Assembly (NCBI GenBank): GCA_002705575.1
Contig: PAHI01000021.1
Location: forward strand, 1 to 42,228
DNA: 42,228 bases
Source: Fidelibacterota bacterium
Lineage (GTDB): Bacteria; Marinisomatota; Marinisomatia; SCGC-AAA003-L08; GCA-002719095
Direction of reading: 5' to 3'
Part shown: positions 25,101 to 33,384 of the stretch, piece after piece
Layout: each line of letters begins with the position of its first letter
Position numbering within the stretch: the first letter of the stretch is position 1
Position numbers and translations under genes: made by a program
The notes under the pieces: generated by a model
Databases searched by the model: none
What the model was told of the DNA's origin: nothing
The model's input: the letters and a program-made list of their open reading frames with translations, nothing else

Positions 25101-26953
25101 AGTTTGGTGCTTACTTACAATCAAAGACAGATTTACTAGGAAATGGGCAGTGGGAACTTATAACAGCTGCACGACTAGATCATCATGACCAAATTGATGA
25201 AGGTATTCAATTTGGGCCAAAAATTGGAATAAACTATAAACCTAATGATATTTCTACATGGAGGCTTACATATGGATTGGCTTTTAATACGCCAACTATA
25301 ACAACACTCTATACTGATTTATATTATGGTAAATTATCTATATTTGATGTTTTTCTAAAAGGAAATAAAGATGGAACACCATATACTAGAGTACCTAAAG
25401 AAGGTGATGATTATTATTATGTAAATGGAGTCCCTTATTCATATAATTTCAACCCTAAGGGTCCTGGATATTTATGTCCTGATCCTTGTCCATATGAAAC
25501 AGATGAAGAAGGTTATATAGCCATGTCTCTTTATGATAACATATTTACAGAAGGATATGCTGATAGAATTTTAGGTGCCCCATTCTACTACAATTTAAAT
25601 TCATCAGAAGGTCCAAGTGATTATTTGCCAATAGATACTGATAGACATTACATATATATTCCATTTGCAGATGGAGATGGAGGAGTATCTTATACAGCTT
25701 CAGAAACTTATAATATTGAAGATGTGGATCCACTAGGACCTGAAAGAAATCAGACGGTTGAATTTGGATACAAAGGCTTTATATCAAAAAAAACATATCT
25801 CGCAGCAGATTTATATATCAGCCAATTTGACGATTTCTTTAGTCCAGCTACAATTATTACACCACAGGTAAAACGCTATGGAGATAATGCAACTATTGGT
25901 TTATTACCTGTTACAAGCGATGGATCAAACCCACCATATGGAACTGCATGGGATGGTCAAGATAATGATAATGATTGGTATGGTTGTGATAGCAGTATCA
26001 ATGACTGTGCAAATTTCTTTGCAACTCTTCCTGCTCCATGCTTTACAGAAAATTGTAGTAACTATATAGAAAATCCATATGATGATGATGGTATGATTGT
26101 TATGAATAATGTTAATGCAGGAGTAGACATGGCATGGTCTGAAGCGTTTAATTGGCTTCCTGAAAACTTTCAGCTTGAAGAAGGACAATCTATAGAAGAT
26201 TTCATCCTTGCAGGACAATGGGGATATGTTGAATGGGTTGCAGAACAAGAAGACCCTACTAATATACTAGGATACACCATCTATCATCCTTGGGAAGTTT
26301 TAAACCCAGACTTTAGTTTTAAATTAGCTTATACCTCAACCGTTAATACTGAAGCAGATCAACAATCAAATCTAGGCTGGGTTGATGTTGGAGTTGATGA
26401 ATATGCTGCTTTCACAGGATTAAATGAAGCAGAACGTATACAAACTGGATTAATAGATGCTAATGGAAACCCTGCGTATGGTGTTGGAAGACCAACCCAA
26501 CCACCTAATATAATTTTAAGCTCATTAAACTATGGAAATGTACTTCATTCAGGTGTAGATATAGCTCTAACACACTTTATAAATAAAAGATTAATTATAG
26601 ATACTAATTTTGCAATCTTTAATTCTACCGACTACTACAATACCTTAACAAAACAATATGATCCCATTAATGCTCCAAAGTTCAAATTAAATACAAGTAT
26701 AAAGTGGGACTCAGATATTGGTGATATTATGCTAGCATATAGATATGTTGATAAATTTGATTGGAAAGATGGAATTTGGTCTGGTGTTATTGGTCCTTAC
26801 AGTATAGTAGATATTCATTATAACAAAACTATAACAGACAATATTGCACTTAGTATATCTGCTATGAATATATTCGACGATTTTCACAGAGAATTGATTG
26901 GGGGTGCAGAAATGGGTAGACAAATAATATTACGAATGACTTCATCATTCTAG
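22169..26953 (+). CDS. Very large TonB-dependent receptor with acidic calcium-loop-like insertion
   Basis: Outer-membrane receptor of 1594 aa, about twice the usual size. After a signal segment (about 10-29), a carboxypeptidase-regulatory-like domain runs from about 30 to 110 ('ATISGKIVDKKTKQSLIGAN', 'SYLGYESF'). The plug domain follows at about 130-245 ('FSVSIRGFNSSF', 'IEVVLGPATALYGSNAHSGV'). The barrel begins near 250, but about 320-795 is an Asp/Asn/Gly/Trp-rich insertion with loops such as 'DEDGDGVAGEDW', 'DGIDNDNDGKIDEA' and 'DGTDNDGNGDFDE'. Smaller acidic inserts occur at about 930-975 and 1260-1310. Barrel strands resume at about 800 and the protein ends in '...IILRMTSSF' with a terminal Phe. 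It would import a TonB-dependent ligand that I cannot name. ATG 22178 is an alternative start 9 bases downstream. Confidence 0.88.
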   Translation: MHKMIQKIILNRLLTFLFVISNISVFFSATISGKIVDKKTKQSLIGANIFIELDSNMMGSATDVDGLYRIENVPEGSFDLKVSYLGYESFTLSIDIEDIKKDYNFDLELSPSSIKVDEIIVKDERRKEKKTEAPASKEIISSRDIRRSTTTNLGGYLKGLKGVDFTSSGVNNFSVSIRGFNSSFSTRLLMLTDGRVANVPALRVINFSTIPQSTDDVDKIEVVLGPATALYGSNAHSGVINVISKPPSTSEGFKMSFSGSNDEREMKKFNTRIAKKMGNLSFKVSGEYVHANEWPYISEEEFKIHQYPWSGYPHRRIDKKDNNPWDGISLGGGSNNDAITETNNYGNIVRIGNGEKNHEDEDGDGVAGEDWYNGVDDDGDAVDSDLDGWCDGQEMRWANQNGTINQQAWLDPNNFPSEHIEAFSNWIDEDYFYSDGIDNDNDGKIDEAIDAPNDIWYDGTDNDGNGDFDESGEIYSDPSLPYGNWALSLENGIIIRNGKKPKIINGIENPFYSDSDWEDFHVIDPNDPNNEIISPELGECELCTFIASDSHIRGDMRYNEDFFGLEFDLFTHDYGDDRLAGDPFIDLSGDNQFQRGESLNCFGLCDYGLDGLQAVDENGDGDYDDTWEVFNPFTNQLETYSERAPDEGEGDGIWQPGDGWVDTNNNGILELFADNWQSSTENSYNDVWPLGNGEWDSDWYGQSEQILDYGQDGYDWDPNNDGWIIGQPYQAYDQNGLVVDENGDPVIIFGPDAGEDGLELAYDNNELDGQMDLGNGIYNHPEVLKEFDYTEDINADGILDYPDFEVENKKAEIRIDYDPSNDFNLTFQTGYSWTKTQQVTGIGRFLTEGWESTFYQLRGTYKDWYAQAFYNKSNSGSTRNYNIGQLIDDQSSNLGLQIQNEFFIPTVNTEITWGFDYAKTMPKTFGSILNDGPNGYDDDGDNFILQNDGIDNNLDGYIDNDSDGIDEPDEYSEIESNEFGAYLQSKTDLLGNGQWELITAARLDHHDQIDEGIQFGPKIGINYKPNDISTWRLTYGLAFNTPTITTLYTDLYYGKLSIFDVFLKGNKDGTPYTRVPKEGDDYYYVNGVPYSYNFNPKGPGYLCPDPCPYETDEEGYIAMSLYDNIFTEGYADRILGAPFYYNLNSSEGPSDYLPIDTDRHYIYIPFADGDGGVSYTASETYNIEDVDPLGPERNQTVEFGYKGFISKKTYLAADLYISQFDDFFSPATIITPQVKRYGDNATIGLLPVTSDGSNPPYGTAWDGQDNDNDWYGCDSSINDCANFFATLPAPCFTENCSNYIENPYDDDGMIVMNNVNAGVDMAWSEAFNWLPENFQLEEGQSIEDFILAGQWGYVEWVAEQEDPTNILGYTIYHPWEVLNPDFSFKLAYTSTVNTEADQQSNLGWVDVGVDEYAAFTGLNEAERIQTGLIDANGNPAYGVGRPTQPPNIILSSLNYGNVLHSGVDIALTHFINKRLIIDTNFAIFNSTDYYNTLTKQYDPINAPKFKLNTSIKWDSDIGDIMLAYRYVDKFDWKDGIWSGVIGPYSIVDIHYNKTITDNIALSISAMNIFDDFHRELIGGAEMGRQIILRMTSSF

Positions 26954-26957
26954 TTTA

Positions 26958-27578
26958 TTGAACATAATAAACTCTATAGATACTTCAATATTTAATTTTA
27001 TTAATACCGGCTTATCAAATGTCGTTCTAGATTATTTAATGCCTATATTTCATAATCCAGTAAACCCTATTACTTTTATATTTTTATTATTATTGTTTTT
27101 TATATCATTTAAAAAATCTACAAGAAAAAAACTATTAAACCATTCCTTGCCTAATAAAAGCAAAATTAATGGAACTCTAATTATTTCATGCTTATTAATA
27201 TCAGTTCTTATTACAGATCAAATAGGAGGCTTCATTAAAGATTTCAAAATAAGAGAACGACCATGGGTACAAAAAACAATTAATGATATGAATTGCCTTG
27301 TTTGTAAAACTAATGAAAAAAAAATCTATCAAAGCGGAGGAAGTAAAAAATCAATGCCTTCTAACCATAGTGCAAATGCTATATCTATAGCATTTATTAC
27401 ATCTTTATTCTTTCCCAAATTTAAAATTTTGACATATTTATTTGCATTAATAATTATGTTCTCTAGGGTATACATTGGAGTTCATTATCCTGCAGATATT
27501 ATTATCGGTGGAACTATAGGATTATTATGTTCCATACTGGTAGGTAAATTAGTTATTTTGTATCTAAAAAAACCTTAA
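26958..27578 (+). CDS. PAP2-family membrane phosphatase
   Basis: A 206-residue type 2 phosphatidic acid phosphatase-like membrane protein. The three catalytic motifs are present: 'KIRERPW' (97-103), 'PSNHSAN' (134-140, Asn for the usual Gly after PS) and 'SRVYIGVHYPAD' (169-180). They sit among about five hydrophobic segments. Family members dephosphorylate lipid phosphates such as undecaprenyl diphosphate or phosphatidate at the outer face of the inner membrane. A small loop with two cysteines ('NCLVCKT', 112-118) precedes motif 2. The start is TTG at 26958, 4 bases after the receptor stop; no ATG precedes it and the next ATG would remove the first membrane segment. It overlaps the convergent DUF3467 gene by 4 bases. 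Confidence 0.85.
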   Translation: MNIINSIDTSIFNFINTGLSNVVLDYLMPIFHNPVNPITFIFLLLLFFISFKKSTRKKLLNHSLPNKSKINGTLIISCLLISVLITDQIGGFIKDFKIRERPWVQKTINDMNCLVCKTNEKKIYQSGGSKKSMPSNHSANAISIAFITSLFFPKFKILTYLFALIIMFSRVYIGVHYPADIIIGGTIGLLCSILVGKLVILYLKKP

Positions 27579-27892
27579 TTAGGCAATAAATCATCAGGCA
27601 AATTAAATCCTGGAGATTTTCCATCTGACTTAACAATGATTTCTCCAAATTTATCCTCGTATTTTCCAACATTATCTTGAAGAGCTTTAAGAAAAGTTTT
27701 AAGATGCACTGGAGATATGATAATACGAGACTTTACTTTTGCATTTGAAACTCCAGGCAATATTCTAAAAAAATCAACCACAAATTCTGCAGGAGAATGT
27801 GTAACTACTGCAAAATTCGCATACTCTTCTACATCATTTTCATTATCTAAAACTAATTTAATTTGTTTATGCTTTTTATCTTGATTTGCCAT
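27575..27892 (-). CDS. DUF3467 protein
   Basis: A 105-residue protein of the DUF3467 family: 'YANFAVVTHSPAEFVVDFFRILPG', followed by 'AKVKSRIIISPVHLKTFLKAL' and a DNxxKYE-like stretch, is the hallmark of this small family of unknown function, common in Bacteroidetes relatives. It is cytoplasmic, with no signal or membrane segment. It follows the zinc-ribbon gene by one base, so the two are cotranscribed. Its TAA stop shares the sequence TTAA with the stop of the convergent PAP2 gene. Confidence 0.85.
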   Translation of the reverse strand: MANQDKKHKQIKLVLDNENDVEEYANFAVVTHSPAEFVVDFFRILPGVSNAKVKSRIIISPVHLKTFLKALQDNVGKYEDKFGEIIVKSDGKSPGFNLPDDLLPN

Positions 27893-27893
27893 T

Positions 27894-28322
27894 TTATTTA
27901 CTCTTATTTTTTTCTTGATGTCTTCTATTGAAATCTTGCCAATCTTCTTCTTCTTCTTCAGAATTAGTATTCACTTTTCCAAAATCTTTAATTTCATCTG
28001 TTTTCTTTTGTTGTTCAGCTAGCTCTGGATTATCATCAATATATTTCATTCTAAAGGTTTTATCTTCATATTCATCAGGATTAGTCTCATCCATTAAATC
28101 TTGTTCTGTTTCAGACTTATACTTAATCTCATCTCCATACAAAGTTCTATCAAAAAAATCTATGTCATCTACAATACCATTCATCATTAAATATTCAATA
28201 AATGCAATATATTTTTTATCATGAAATTTAGTTCCACAGTGAGGACAAATTAATTTAATTTTTAACTGATTTTCATCAAGACTTCCCGAACATTTGGGAC
28301 ATACTAAACCTTCTAACTCCAT
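27894..28322 (-). CDS. Zinc-ribbon protein with acidic tail, unknown function
   Basis: A 142-residue protein. The N-terminus has two CxxC knuckles (C8-C11 'CPKCSG', C26-C29 'CPHCGTKF'), a typical zinc ribbon. The rest is charged, with a run of five glutamates followed by 'DWQDFNRRHQEKNK', and is probably extended or helical. I do not recognise the family. Zinc ribbons of this kind occur in nucleic-acid-binding or scaffold proteins. It lies in a run with DUF3467 downstream (1-base gap) and the GlmU-like gene upstream (62-base gap). Confidence 0.7.
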   Translation of the reverse strand: MELEGLVCPKCSGSLDENQLKIKLICPHCGTKFHDKKYIAFIEYLMMNGIVDDIDFFDRTLYGDEIKYKSETEQDLMDETNPDEYEDKTFRMKYIDDNPELAEQQKKTDEIKDFGKVNTNSEEEEEDWQDFNRRHQEKNKSK

Positions 28323-28384
28323 TTAATCATTCCTTTTATAATCTGAAAATATATATCTTAGAAAATACCCCTACAAGAATTAAT

Positions 28385-29563
28385 TTAATTTTTATACAAT
28401 TTAATCAATCTTTTTTTTAAAGAATCCGTCATCAAAGTGCTTCTTCTTTTCATTATTCTTTCAGCAGTATTAATAAACTTATTTAAATCTACCCTATCTT
28501 TTTTGCCCCATGAAAAAGGCTCAATATACTTATTTTGAAATCCATCATCAAATAAATTTGAACCAATACCTACCACTGTGCCTGAATTTAGCTTTGTAGA
28601 AATAGCTGTGCAGCAAAAATCTCCAATCAAAGAGCCTATAAACATTTTACCGGTATCCACCTCATTATTATAATCTAATTTTAATTTAATATTTCCGTAG
28701 TTATTTTTCAAATCACTTGTATTTGTATTCGCTCCTATATTAACCCATTCACATATATAACTATGACCTAAGAAACCATCATGTTGTTTGTTTGAAAAGC
28801 CTTGAATTACACAATCTTCCAGCTCTCCTCCAATTTTTGAAGATGGCCCAATCACAACAGAGCCCCTAATTTTTGTTCCTGGATTTATAATAGAATTCTT
28901 ACCTATATAAACAGGGCCTTTAATAAGCGCTCCAATATCAACAAAGCTATCCTTTTCAAGGATAATAGGCCCTTGGCTTGCATCAAGAATACTATTCGCA
29001 GATACTTTTGTTCCTTCGCTAATAATTATATCATCTTCATTTATTAATATTGATGATGGGTGCAAATCTCCAACTCTATACTGATGCAAAATCTTATTAT
29101 CTAAAATGATAGCATCCTTTATTAATTCAAAGACATCCCATAAATACTTTATTGACGGTATTTCAATCTTTGAAAAAACTTCAGAAAAATCATTAAATTT
29201 ATATTTAAGATCATTCTTATTAATACTATTACTAGAATGAAATGCCATCAAGCCCTTATCATTGCAATAATTCAAATTTTCATTAATTTTTTTCATTGAT
29301 TCAAAATCCCATACAGCACTTCCATTAAGATATCTCCCTGGCTTATAACTATCTGGGTTCACATCAAAATTAGGGTATTTATTCTTAATTAAAGATTCAA
29401 TTTCATCTCTAACATATAATTGTACAGTATCTCCTTTTTCAGTATGATTAATAATTCTATCAATATTATTAAAAGCCCCAATTCTAACTTCAAAAGAAGC
29501 ATGTAAGTCTGATAAAGGCTTAAGTAAATGGCAGTTATTATCTTCAAAAACTATATAATTCAT
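28385..29563 (-). CDS. GlmU-like sugar nucleotidyltransferase/acetyltransferase (Bacteroidetes type)
   Basis: A 392-residue protein with a left-handed beta-helix. From about residue 165 to 360, hexapeptide repeats are clear ('VSANSILDASQGPIILEKDS', 'IGALIKGPVYIGKNSII'), and 'GHSYICEWVNIGANTNTSDL' resembles the acetyltransferase end of GlmU-type enzymes. The N-terminal part begins 'MNYIVFEDNNCHLLKPLSDL' and lacks the classic LAAGxGTRM nucleotide loop. This fits the alternative GlmU-like family of Bacteroidetes proposed to make UDP-GlcNAc or another sugar nucleotide. Substrate and true activity are uncertain. The start overlaps the stop of the upstream gene in an ATGA arrangement. Confidence 0.8.
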   Translation of the reverse strand: MNYIVFEDNNCHLLKPLSDLHASFEVRIGAFNNIDRIINHTEKGDTVQLYVRDEIESLIKNKYPNFDVNPDSYKPGRYLNGSAVWDFESMKKINENLNYCNDKGLMAFHSSNSINKNDLKYKFNDFSEVFSKIEIPSIKYLWDVFELIKDAIILDNKILHQYRVGDLHPSSILINEDDIIISEGTKVSANSILDASQGPIILEKDSFVDIGALIKGPVYIGKNSIINPGTKIRGSVVIGPSSKIGGELEDCVIQGFSNKQHDGFLGHSYICEWVNIGANTNTSDLKNNYGNIKLKLDYNNEVDTGKMFIGSLIGDFCCTAISTKLNSGTVVGIGSNLFDDGFQNKYIEPFSWGKKDRVDLNKFINTAERIMKRRSTLMTDSLKKRLIKLYKN

Positions 29564-30123
29564 TTAGAAATTAGAATCTTTTGAATTTGGTCAAATCCTT
29601 TTTCTTCTACTCCTTCCTTATTTATATCTATCTGTAAATTATAAAAGTAATCTGAATACATTTTTTTAAATCCAATTTTAAAAGGCGAATTAATGAAACT
29701 AATAAATTTAGATAATTCAAGATAAAAATTCATATTTAAATCAACAACAATTGTATTATCATTATTACACAAATCTATTTTATTACTATTATTGCAAAAA
29801 ATCATTTTATTTTTATGATACTTGACAAAAATTAAATTTGGCCCATTCAAATTAATTAAGTCACGAAATTTTTCATTGATAACAAAATAATAGGTAATAT
29901 TATTTTTATGAAAATTAAATTTCCTAAAACTATACAATGAAACTCTAAATGACTCTTCATTGATTGGGAAAAATAATATAACTTTTTTAAATTTCTCACA
30001 ATTGGGAATTTGAATTTTGGAGTTGCTCTTTCCTATTTTACCTACTAAAAGGTAAAACATGACTTTTAATCTTAATTTTATTAGATTAAAATTCATAACT
30101 GTGGTTAATTTAATACTGTGCAT
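29560..30123 (-). CDS. Unrecognised 187-aa protein upstream of the GlmU-like gene
   Basis: I cannot assign a family with confidence. The N-terminus is basic and hydrophobic ('MNFNLIKLRLKVMFYLL', from Met10). The body alternates strands and helices: 'KKVILFFPINEESFRVSLYSF', then 'NDNTIVVDLNMNFYLELSKFI', then 'PFKIGFKKMYSDYFYNLQID'. This order faintly resembles the N-terminal half of GT9-type glycosyltransferases and small Bacteroidetes proteins of unknown function. It ends with TGA overlapping the GlmU-like start (ATGA). The start could be ATG 30123 or ATG 30096. It diverges from the M23 peptidase gene across only 31 bases. Base composition is very AT- and Asn-rich, as in its neighbours. Confidence 0.6.
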   Translation of the reverse strand: MHSIKLTTVMNFNLIKLRLKVMFYLLVGKIGKSNSKIQIPNCEKFKKVILFFPINEESFRVSLYSFRKFNFHKNNITYYFVINEKFRDLINLNGPNLIFVKYHKNKMIFCNNSNKIDLCNNDNTIVVDLNMNFYLELSKFISFINSPFKIGFKKMYSDYFYNLQIDINKEGVEEKGFDQIQKILISK

Positions 30124-30154
30124 TTATTTTATATAGCAAATTATTTATAAAAAT

Positions 30155-32368
30155 ATGAATCTAAAATACATATATACTTTTACTTTTCTATTAAATTGTA
30201 TTTTTACCTATGACTATGTTTGGCCAACAAATGCTAGCGAAACAATCACAGCATGCTTTGGTGAAATGAGAACTAATCGTTATCATGCTGGTATAGATAT
30301 TAGAACCTATGGTATAAATGGTAGAGAAATATACTCTATAAGTGATGGATATGTATATAGAATTAAAGTAAGCAATGATGGCTATGGCAATGTTTTATAT
30401 ATAAAATTAAATGATAAAAATATAGCTCTATACGCTCATCTTAGTAAATTCAATAAAAAAATCCAAAAAATAGTACACCAAATTCAAACTATGAGAGATT
30501 CTTATTCTATCGACCATCTAATTGAACCCGGATTAATTAATGTCAAAAAAGGAGAAATTATAGGATATACTGGAGATACTGGAGGTTTATCTGGTCCTCA
30601 TCTTCATTTTGAAATACGAGATGAAATTAATCGCCCCATAAATCCCTTAAAAACAAATCTTATAGACTATTTAACAGATAATAAAAATCCTATACCAAAA
30701 ACAATCGCAATAACACCTCAATCAATAAATACAAAAATTGATGGAAATATATTTATGAAAGAATACGAAGCACATATGATTGACTTTAATAATTATATTA
30801 TAAAAGATACAATTAATATTGAAGGTGAATTTGGTATATCTGTAAAAGTATTTGATAAAATTGATTTACAGCCTTTTAATTTCGGTATTTACTCGATAGA
30901 GTTATTCATTGACAGTCTCTATCATTATGGAATAAAATTTGACAAAACATCATTTGAACAATCAAACCAAATGTATTTAGAAAGAGACTATAACCTTTTA
31001 TCAAAAAATAAAGGAGAATTCTATCAGTTATTCAAACCAAAACACCAAAATAATTACTTTGTTGACAAAAAATCAAAAAATTCTATTTTAAAAGATAGCG
31101 GAATTCATCAATTTCATATAAAAATAACCGACATTAAAAAAAATCAATCAAACTTATATGGAAATTTTATTATCAGGAGTCCTGAAAAAAACGATTACAC
31201 CTACTATGCTACTAAAAAAAATAACAGCTGGAAAATTGACTTTAATAATGTAAATAAAATATCAACTATTGAACTTTATCTCCAAAATAGAACAAACTTT
31301 AATAATACTAAAATCAATCCTGAATTTGAGATACTAAATGATAATTCTATAATTATAAATAATGTTAAAAACCCATATAATGTACTTTATTTTCAATTAA
31401 GCACTTTAAAAGGGCCCTTACAAGAAGAATATATATTGTTAGGATCACCTAGTAAAAATATAGACGGTTACTTTTCAATTGATCATAATACTGAAGGAAT
31501 ATCCGCAACATATTTTGAAAATAATTTTTCTGGAAAAACTCCTAATCTTGTTTATACAGTAAATAACAAAGTGTATAAAAGCAATATGTATCGAAAAGAT
31601 AAAAATTTGCTTAGCTCTAAAAGATTTTCAATAAAAGAATTTTTAAAAATGAATGAGATTAGGATTGAATATGAAGATGATTTATTATTGTCTAAAAAAA
31701 CTCTAATCGATAAGATGGTAACCTATCCAAATATCTATACTAAAAAAACATTCCAAAATGGGTTAATCACTATAACTCATAACAAAGAAACTTTTTTTGA
31801 TACTACTTTAATATATATAACTACGCCTCCTATATACATGGAAACTAGTGAATCACTTATAGCTCCTTTTTATATTGGCCCTAATTCAATTCCGTTTAAC
31901 AAGCCTCTAGAATTTTCAATTAATATATATGATCAAGATTCAACAGATAATCTTGTTATATCAACGTATGACATAGCTAATAAAAAGTGGCTCCCTTTAG
32001 CTACTAGAAGAACTAAAAAAAGTCTGATTTCAAATATTCAAAAAGGGTCAATAATTGGTATATTCAAAGATTCCAAAGACCCTGATATTAAAAATATCAT
32101 TCCAAGGAACGGTGCAACTTACTTAAAAGACGATTTAAATAACTTTGATATTATTGTTGAAGACAACTTCTCTGGTGTTAACCATAAAGATGGAATACAT
32201 TTCACTCTAAATGGTCAAAAGATTATCACAGGATTTAATCTTTATCAAAATAAAATTATAACAAACGTAAAAGGACACGTAAAAAAAGGTAAGAATGATT
32301 ATGAATTAATTATTTATGATAATGCAAATAATTCAAATCAAATAAAAGGCCATTTTTTTATAAAATAA
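30155..32368 (+). CDS. M23-family metallopeptidase with long C-terminal region
   Basis: A 737-residue exported protein. A short signal peptide (1-18) is followed by an M23/LytM zinc peptidase domain (about 25-170). Zinc ligands are visible in 'RYHAGID' (H44, D48) and 'SGPHLHFE' (H149, H151). The domain carries an insertion at about 98-128 between the 'ALYAHLSKF' strand and 'VKKGEIIGYTGDTGG'. The remaining 560 residues are strand-rich and contain no family I recognise; such C-terminal halves may be Ig-like. Family members cut peptidoglycan cross-links or, when inactive, activate amidases; here the active site looks complete. It may head the nucleoside salvage operon, since cytidine deaminase starts 6 bases after its stop. 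Confidence 0.85.
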   Translation: MNLKYIYTFTFLLNCIFTYDYVWPTNASETITACFGEMRTNRYHAGIDIRTYGINGREIYSISDGYVYRIKVSNDGYGNVLYIKLNDKNIALYAHLSKFNKKIQKIVHQIQTMRDSYSIDHLIEPGLINVKKGEIIGYTGDTGGLSGPHLHFEIRDEINRPINPLKTNLIDYLTDNKNPIPKTIAITPQSINTKIDGNIFMKEYEAHMIDFNNYIIKDTINIEGEFGISVKVFDKIDLQPFNFGIYSIELFIDSLYHYGIKFDKTSFEQSNQMYLERDYNLLSKNKGEFYQLFKPKHQNNYFVDKKSKNSILKDSGIHQFHIKITDIKKNQSNLYGNFIIRSPEKNDYTYYATKKNNSWKIDFNNVNKISTIELYLQNRTNFNNTKINPEFEILNDNSIIINNVKNPYNVLYFQLSTLKGPLQEEYILLGSPSKNIDGYFSIDHNTEGISATYFENNFSGKTPNLVYTVNNKVYKSNMYRKDKNLLSSKRFSIKEFLKMNEIRIEYEDDLLLSKKTLIDKMVTYPNIYTKKTFQNGLITITHNKETFFDTTLIYITTPPIYMETSESLIAPFYIGPNSIPFNKPLEFSINIYDQDSTDNLVISTYDIANKKWLPLATRRTKKSLISNIQKGSIIGIFKDSKDPDIKNIIPRNGATYLKDDLNNFDIIVEDNFSGVNHKDGIHFTLNGQKIITGFNLYQNKIITNVKGHVKKGKNDYELIIYDNANNSNQIKGHFFIK

Positions 32369-32374
32369 ACAGTG

Positions 32375-32752
32375 ATGAAACCTGAAAAATTAATCAAATA
32401 TGCAATAAAAGCTCAAAAAAGGGCTCATGCTAAATATAGTGATTTTCCTGTTGGAGCTGCCATTTTATGTAATAAAGATGTCGTTGTTTTAGGATGCAAC
32501 ATAGAGTCAAAGGCCTATCCTAGTACGATGTGTGCAGAAAGAGTTGCTATATATTCTGCTATATCTATGGGAATATCTGATTTTAAAGCATTGGCAATTG
32601 TATCTAATATTGGAGCAAAGCCTTGTGGACCATGCAGGCAAATAATCCATGAATATCTTCATAATATCCCAATATATACATCTAATGGAAAGAAATTAGA
32701 CGATTATGAAGAATATCGAATTAACGAATTACTTCCACACGCATTTGGATAA
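32375..32752 (+). CDS. cdd: Cytidine deaminase
   Basis: Small tetrameric-type cytidine deaminase (125 aa from ATG 32375; an in-frame GTG lies immediately upstream at 32372). It converts cytidine or deoxycytidine to (deoxy)uridine. The zinc and proton-relay motif 'CAERVAIYSA' and the second motif 'PCGPCRQ' supply the three Cys ligands and catalytic Glu. 'YSDFPVGAAIL' near the N-terminus is also conserved. Its stop overlaps the udk start by one base (TAATG). It is the first of the compact pyrimidine salvage run. Confidence 0.94.
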   Translation: MKPEKLIKYAIKAQKRAHAKYSDFPVGAAILCNKDVVVLGCNIESKAYPSTMCAERVAIYSAISMGISDFKALAIVSNIGAKPCGPCRQIIHEYLHNIPIYTSNGKKLDDYEEYRINELLPHAFG

Positions 32753-33384
32753 TGAATAATAAAATTTTTATTGGAATTGCGGGTGGTACAGCATCAGGAA
32801 AATCTGCTATAGCAAAACATTTGGTCTCTTATTTCAATTCTAATATATGCGCTATAATAAAAGTTGATTCTTATTATCATGATTTAAAACATCTATCAAT
32901 GATTAAACGTGAAAAAAACAACTTCGATGATCCGCAATCAATCGATTTCAAGCTTCTATTAAATCATTTAATTGCACTAAAACAAAATAAATCTATTCAT
33001 GTTCCAATATATGATTATAAAACTCATACTCGTAGCAGTGAATATAATATTATAAAAAATCAAAAAATTATTATTATAGAAGGTTTATTTGCATTTTATG
33101 AAGAAAAAATTAAAAATATGTTAAATCTTAAAGCGTTTGTTGATACAAATCAATCTACAAGATTAGAAAGACGCATAAAGAGAGATTTAAAGAAACGAAA
33201 AAGAACATATGAGTCGATAATAAAACAATTTAAAACAATGGTAGCACCGATGCACAATCAATATATTGAACCAACTAAATTATATGCAGATTTAATAATT
33301 ACCAAAGGAGTAAAAAATACTGTTGCTATCAATAAACTTATTTCTAAAATTAAGCATATGCAAAACAACTTAAATAAAATATAA
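32752..33384 (+). CDS. udk: Uridine kinase
   Basis: Uridine/cytidine kinase (210 aa, normal length) making UMP or CMP from nucleosides. The P-loop 'GIAGGTASGKSAIAKHL' (8-24) is intact. 'VDSYYHDLKHLSMIKREKNNF' and 'FDDPQSIDFKLLLNHL' match the substrate-binding region, and 'IIIEGLFAF' and 'DTNQSTRLERRIKRD' are conserved. Start and stop both overlap neighbours by one base (TAATG), strong evidence of translational coupling with cdd and tdk. Confidence 0.94.
   Translation: MNNKIFIGIAGGTASGKSAIAKHLVSYFNSNICAIIKVDSYYHDLKHLSMIKREKNNFDDPQSIDFKLLLNHLIALKQNKSIHVPIYDYKTHTRSSEYNIIKNQKIIIIEGLFAFYEEKIKNMLNLKAFVDTNQSTRLERRIKRDLKKRKRTYESIIKQFKTMVAPMHNQYIEPTKLYADLIITKGVKNTVAINKLISKIKHMQNNLNKI

Noticed and set aside
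25925..26248. Minus-strand 107-codon frame in the TonB receptor gene
   Set aside because: Antisense to GAT-rich repeats, giving an Ile-rich product with no recognisable domain; the plus-strand barrel is well supported.
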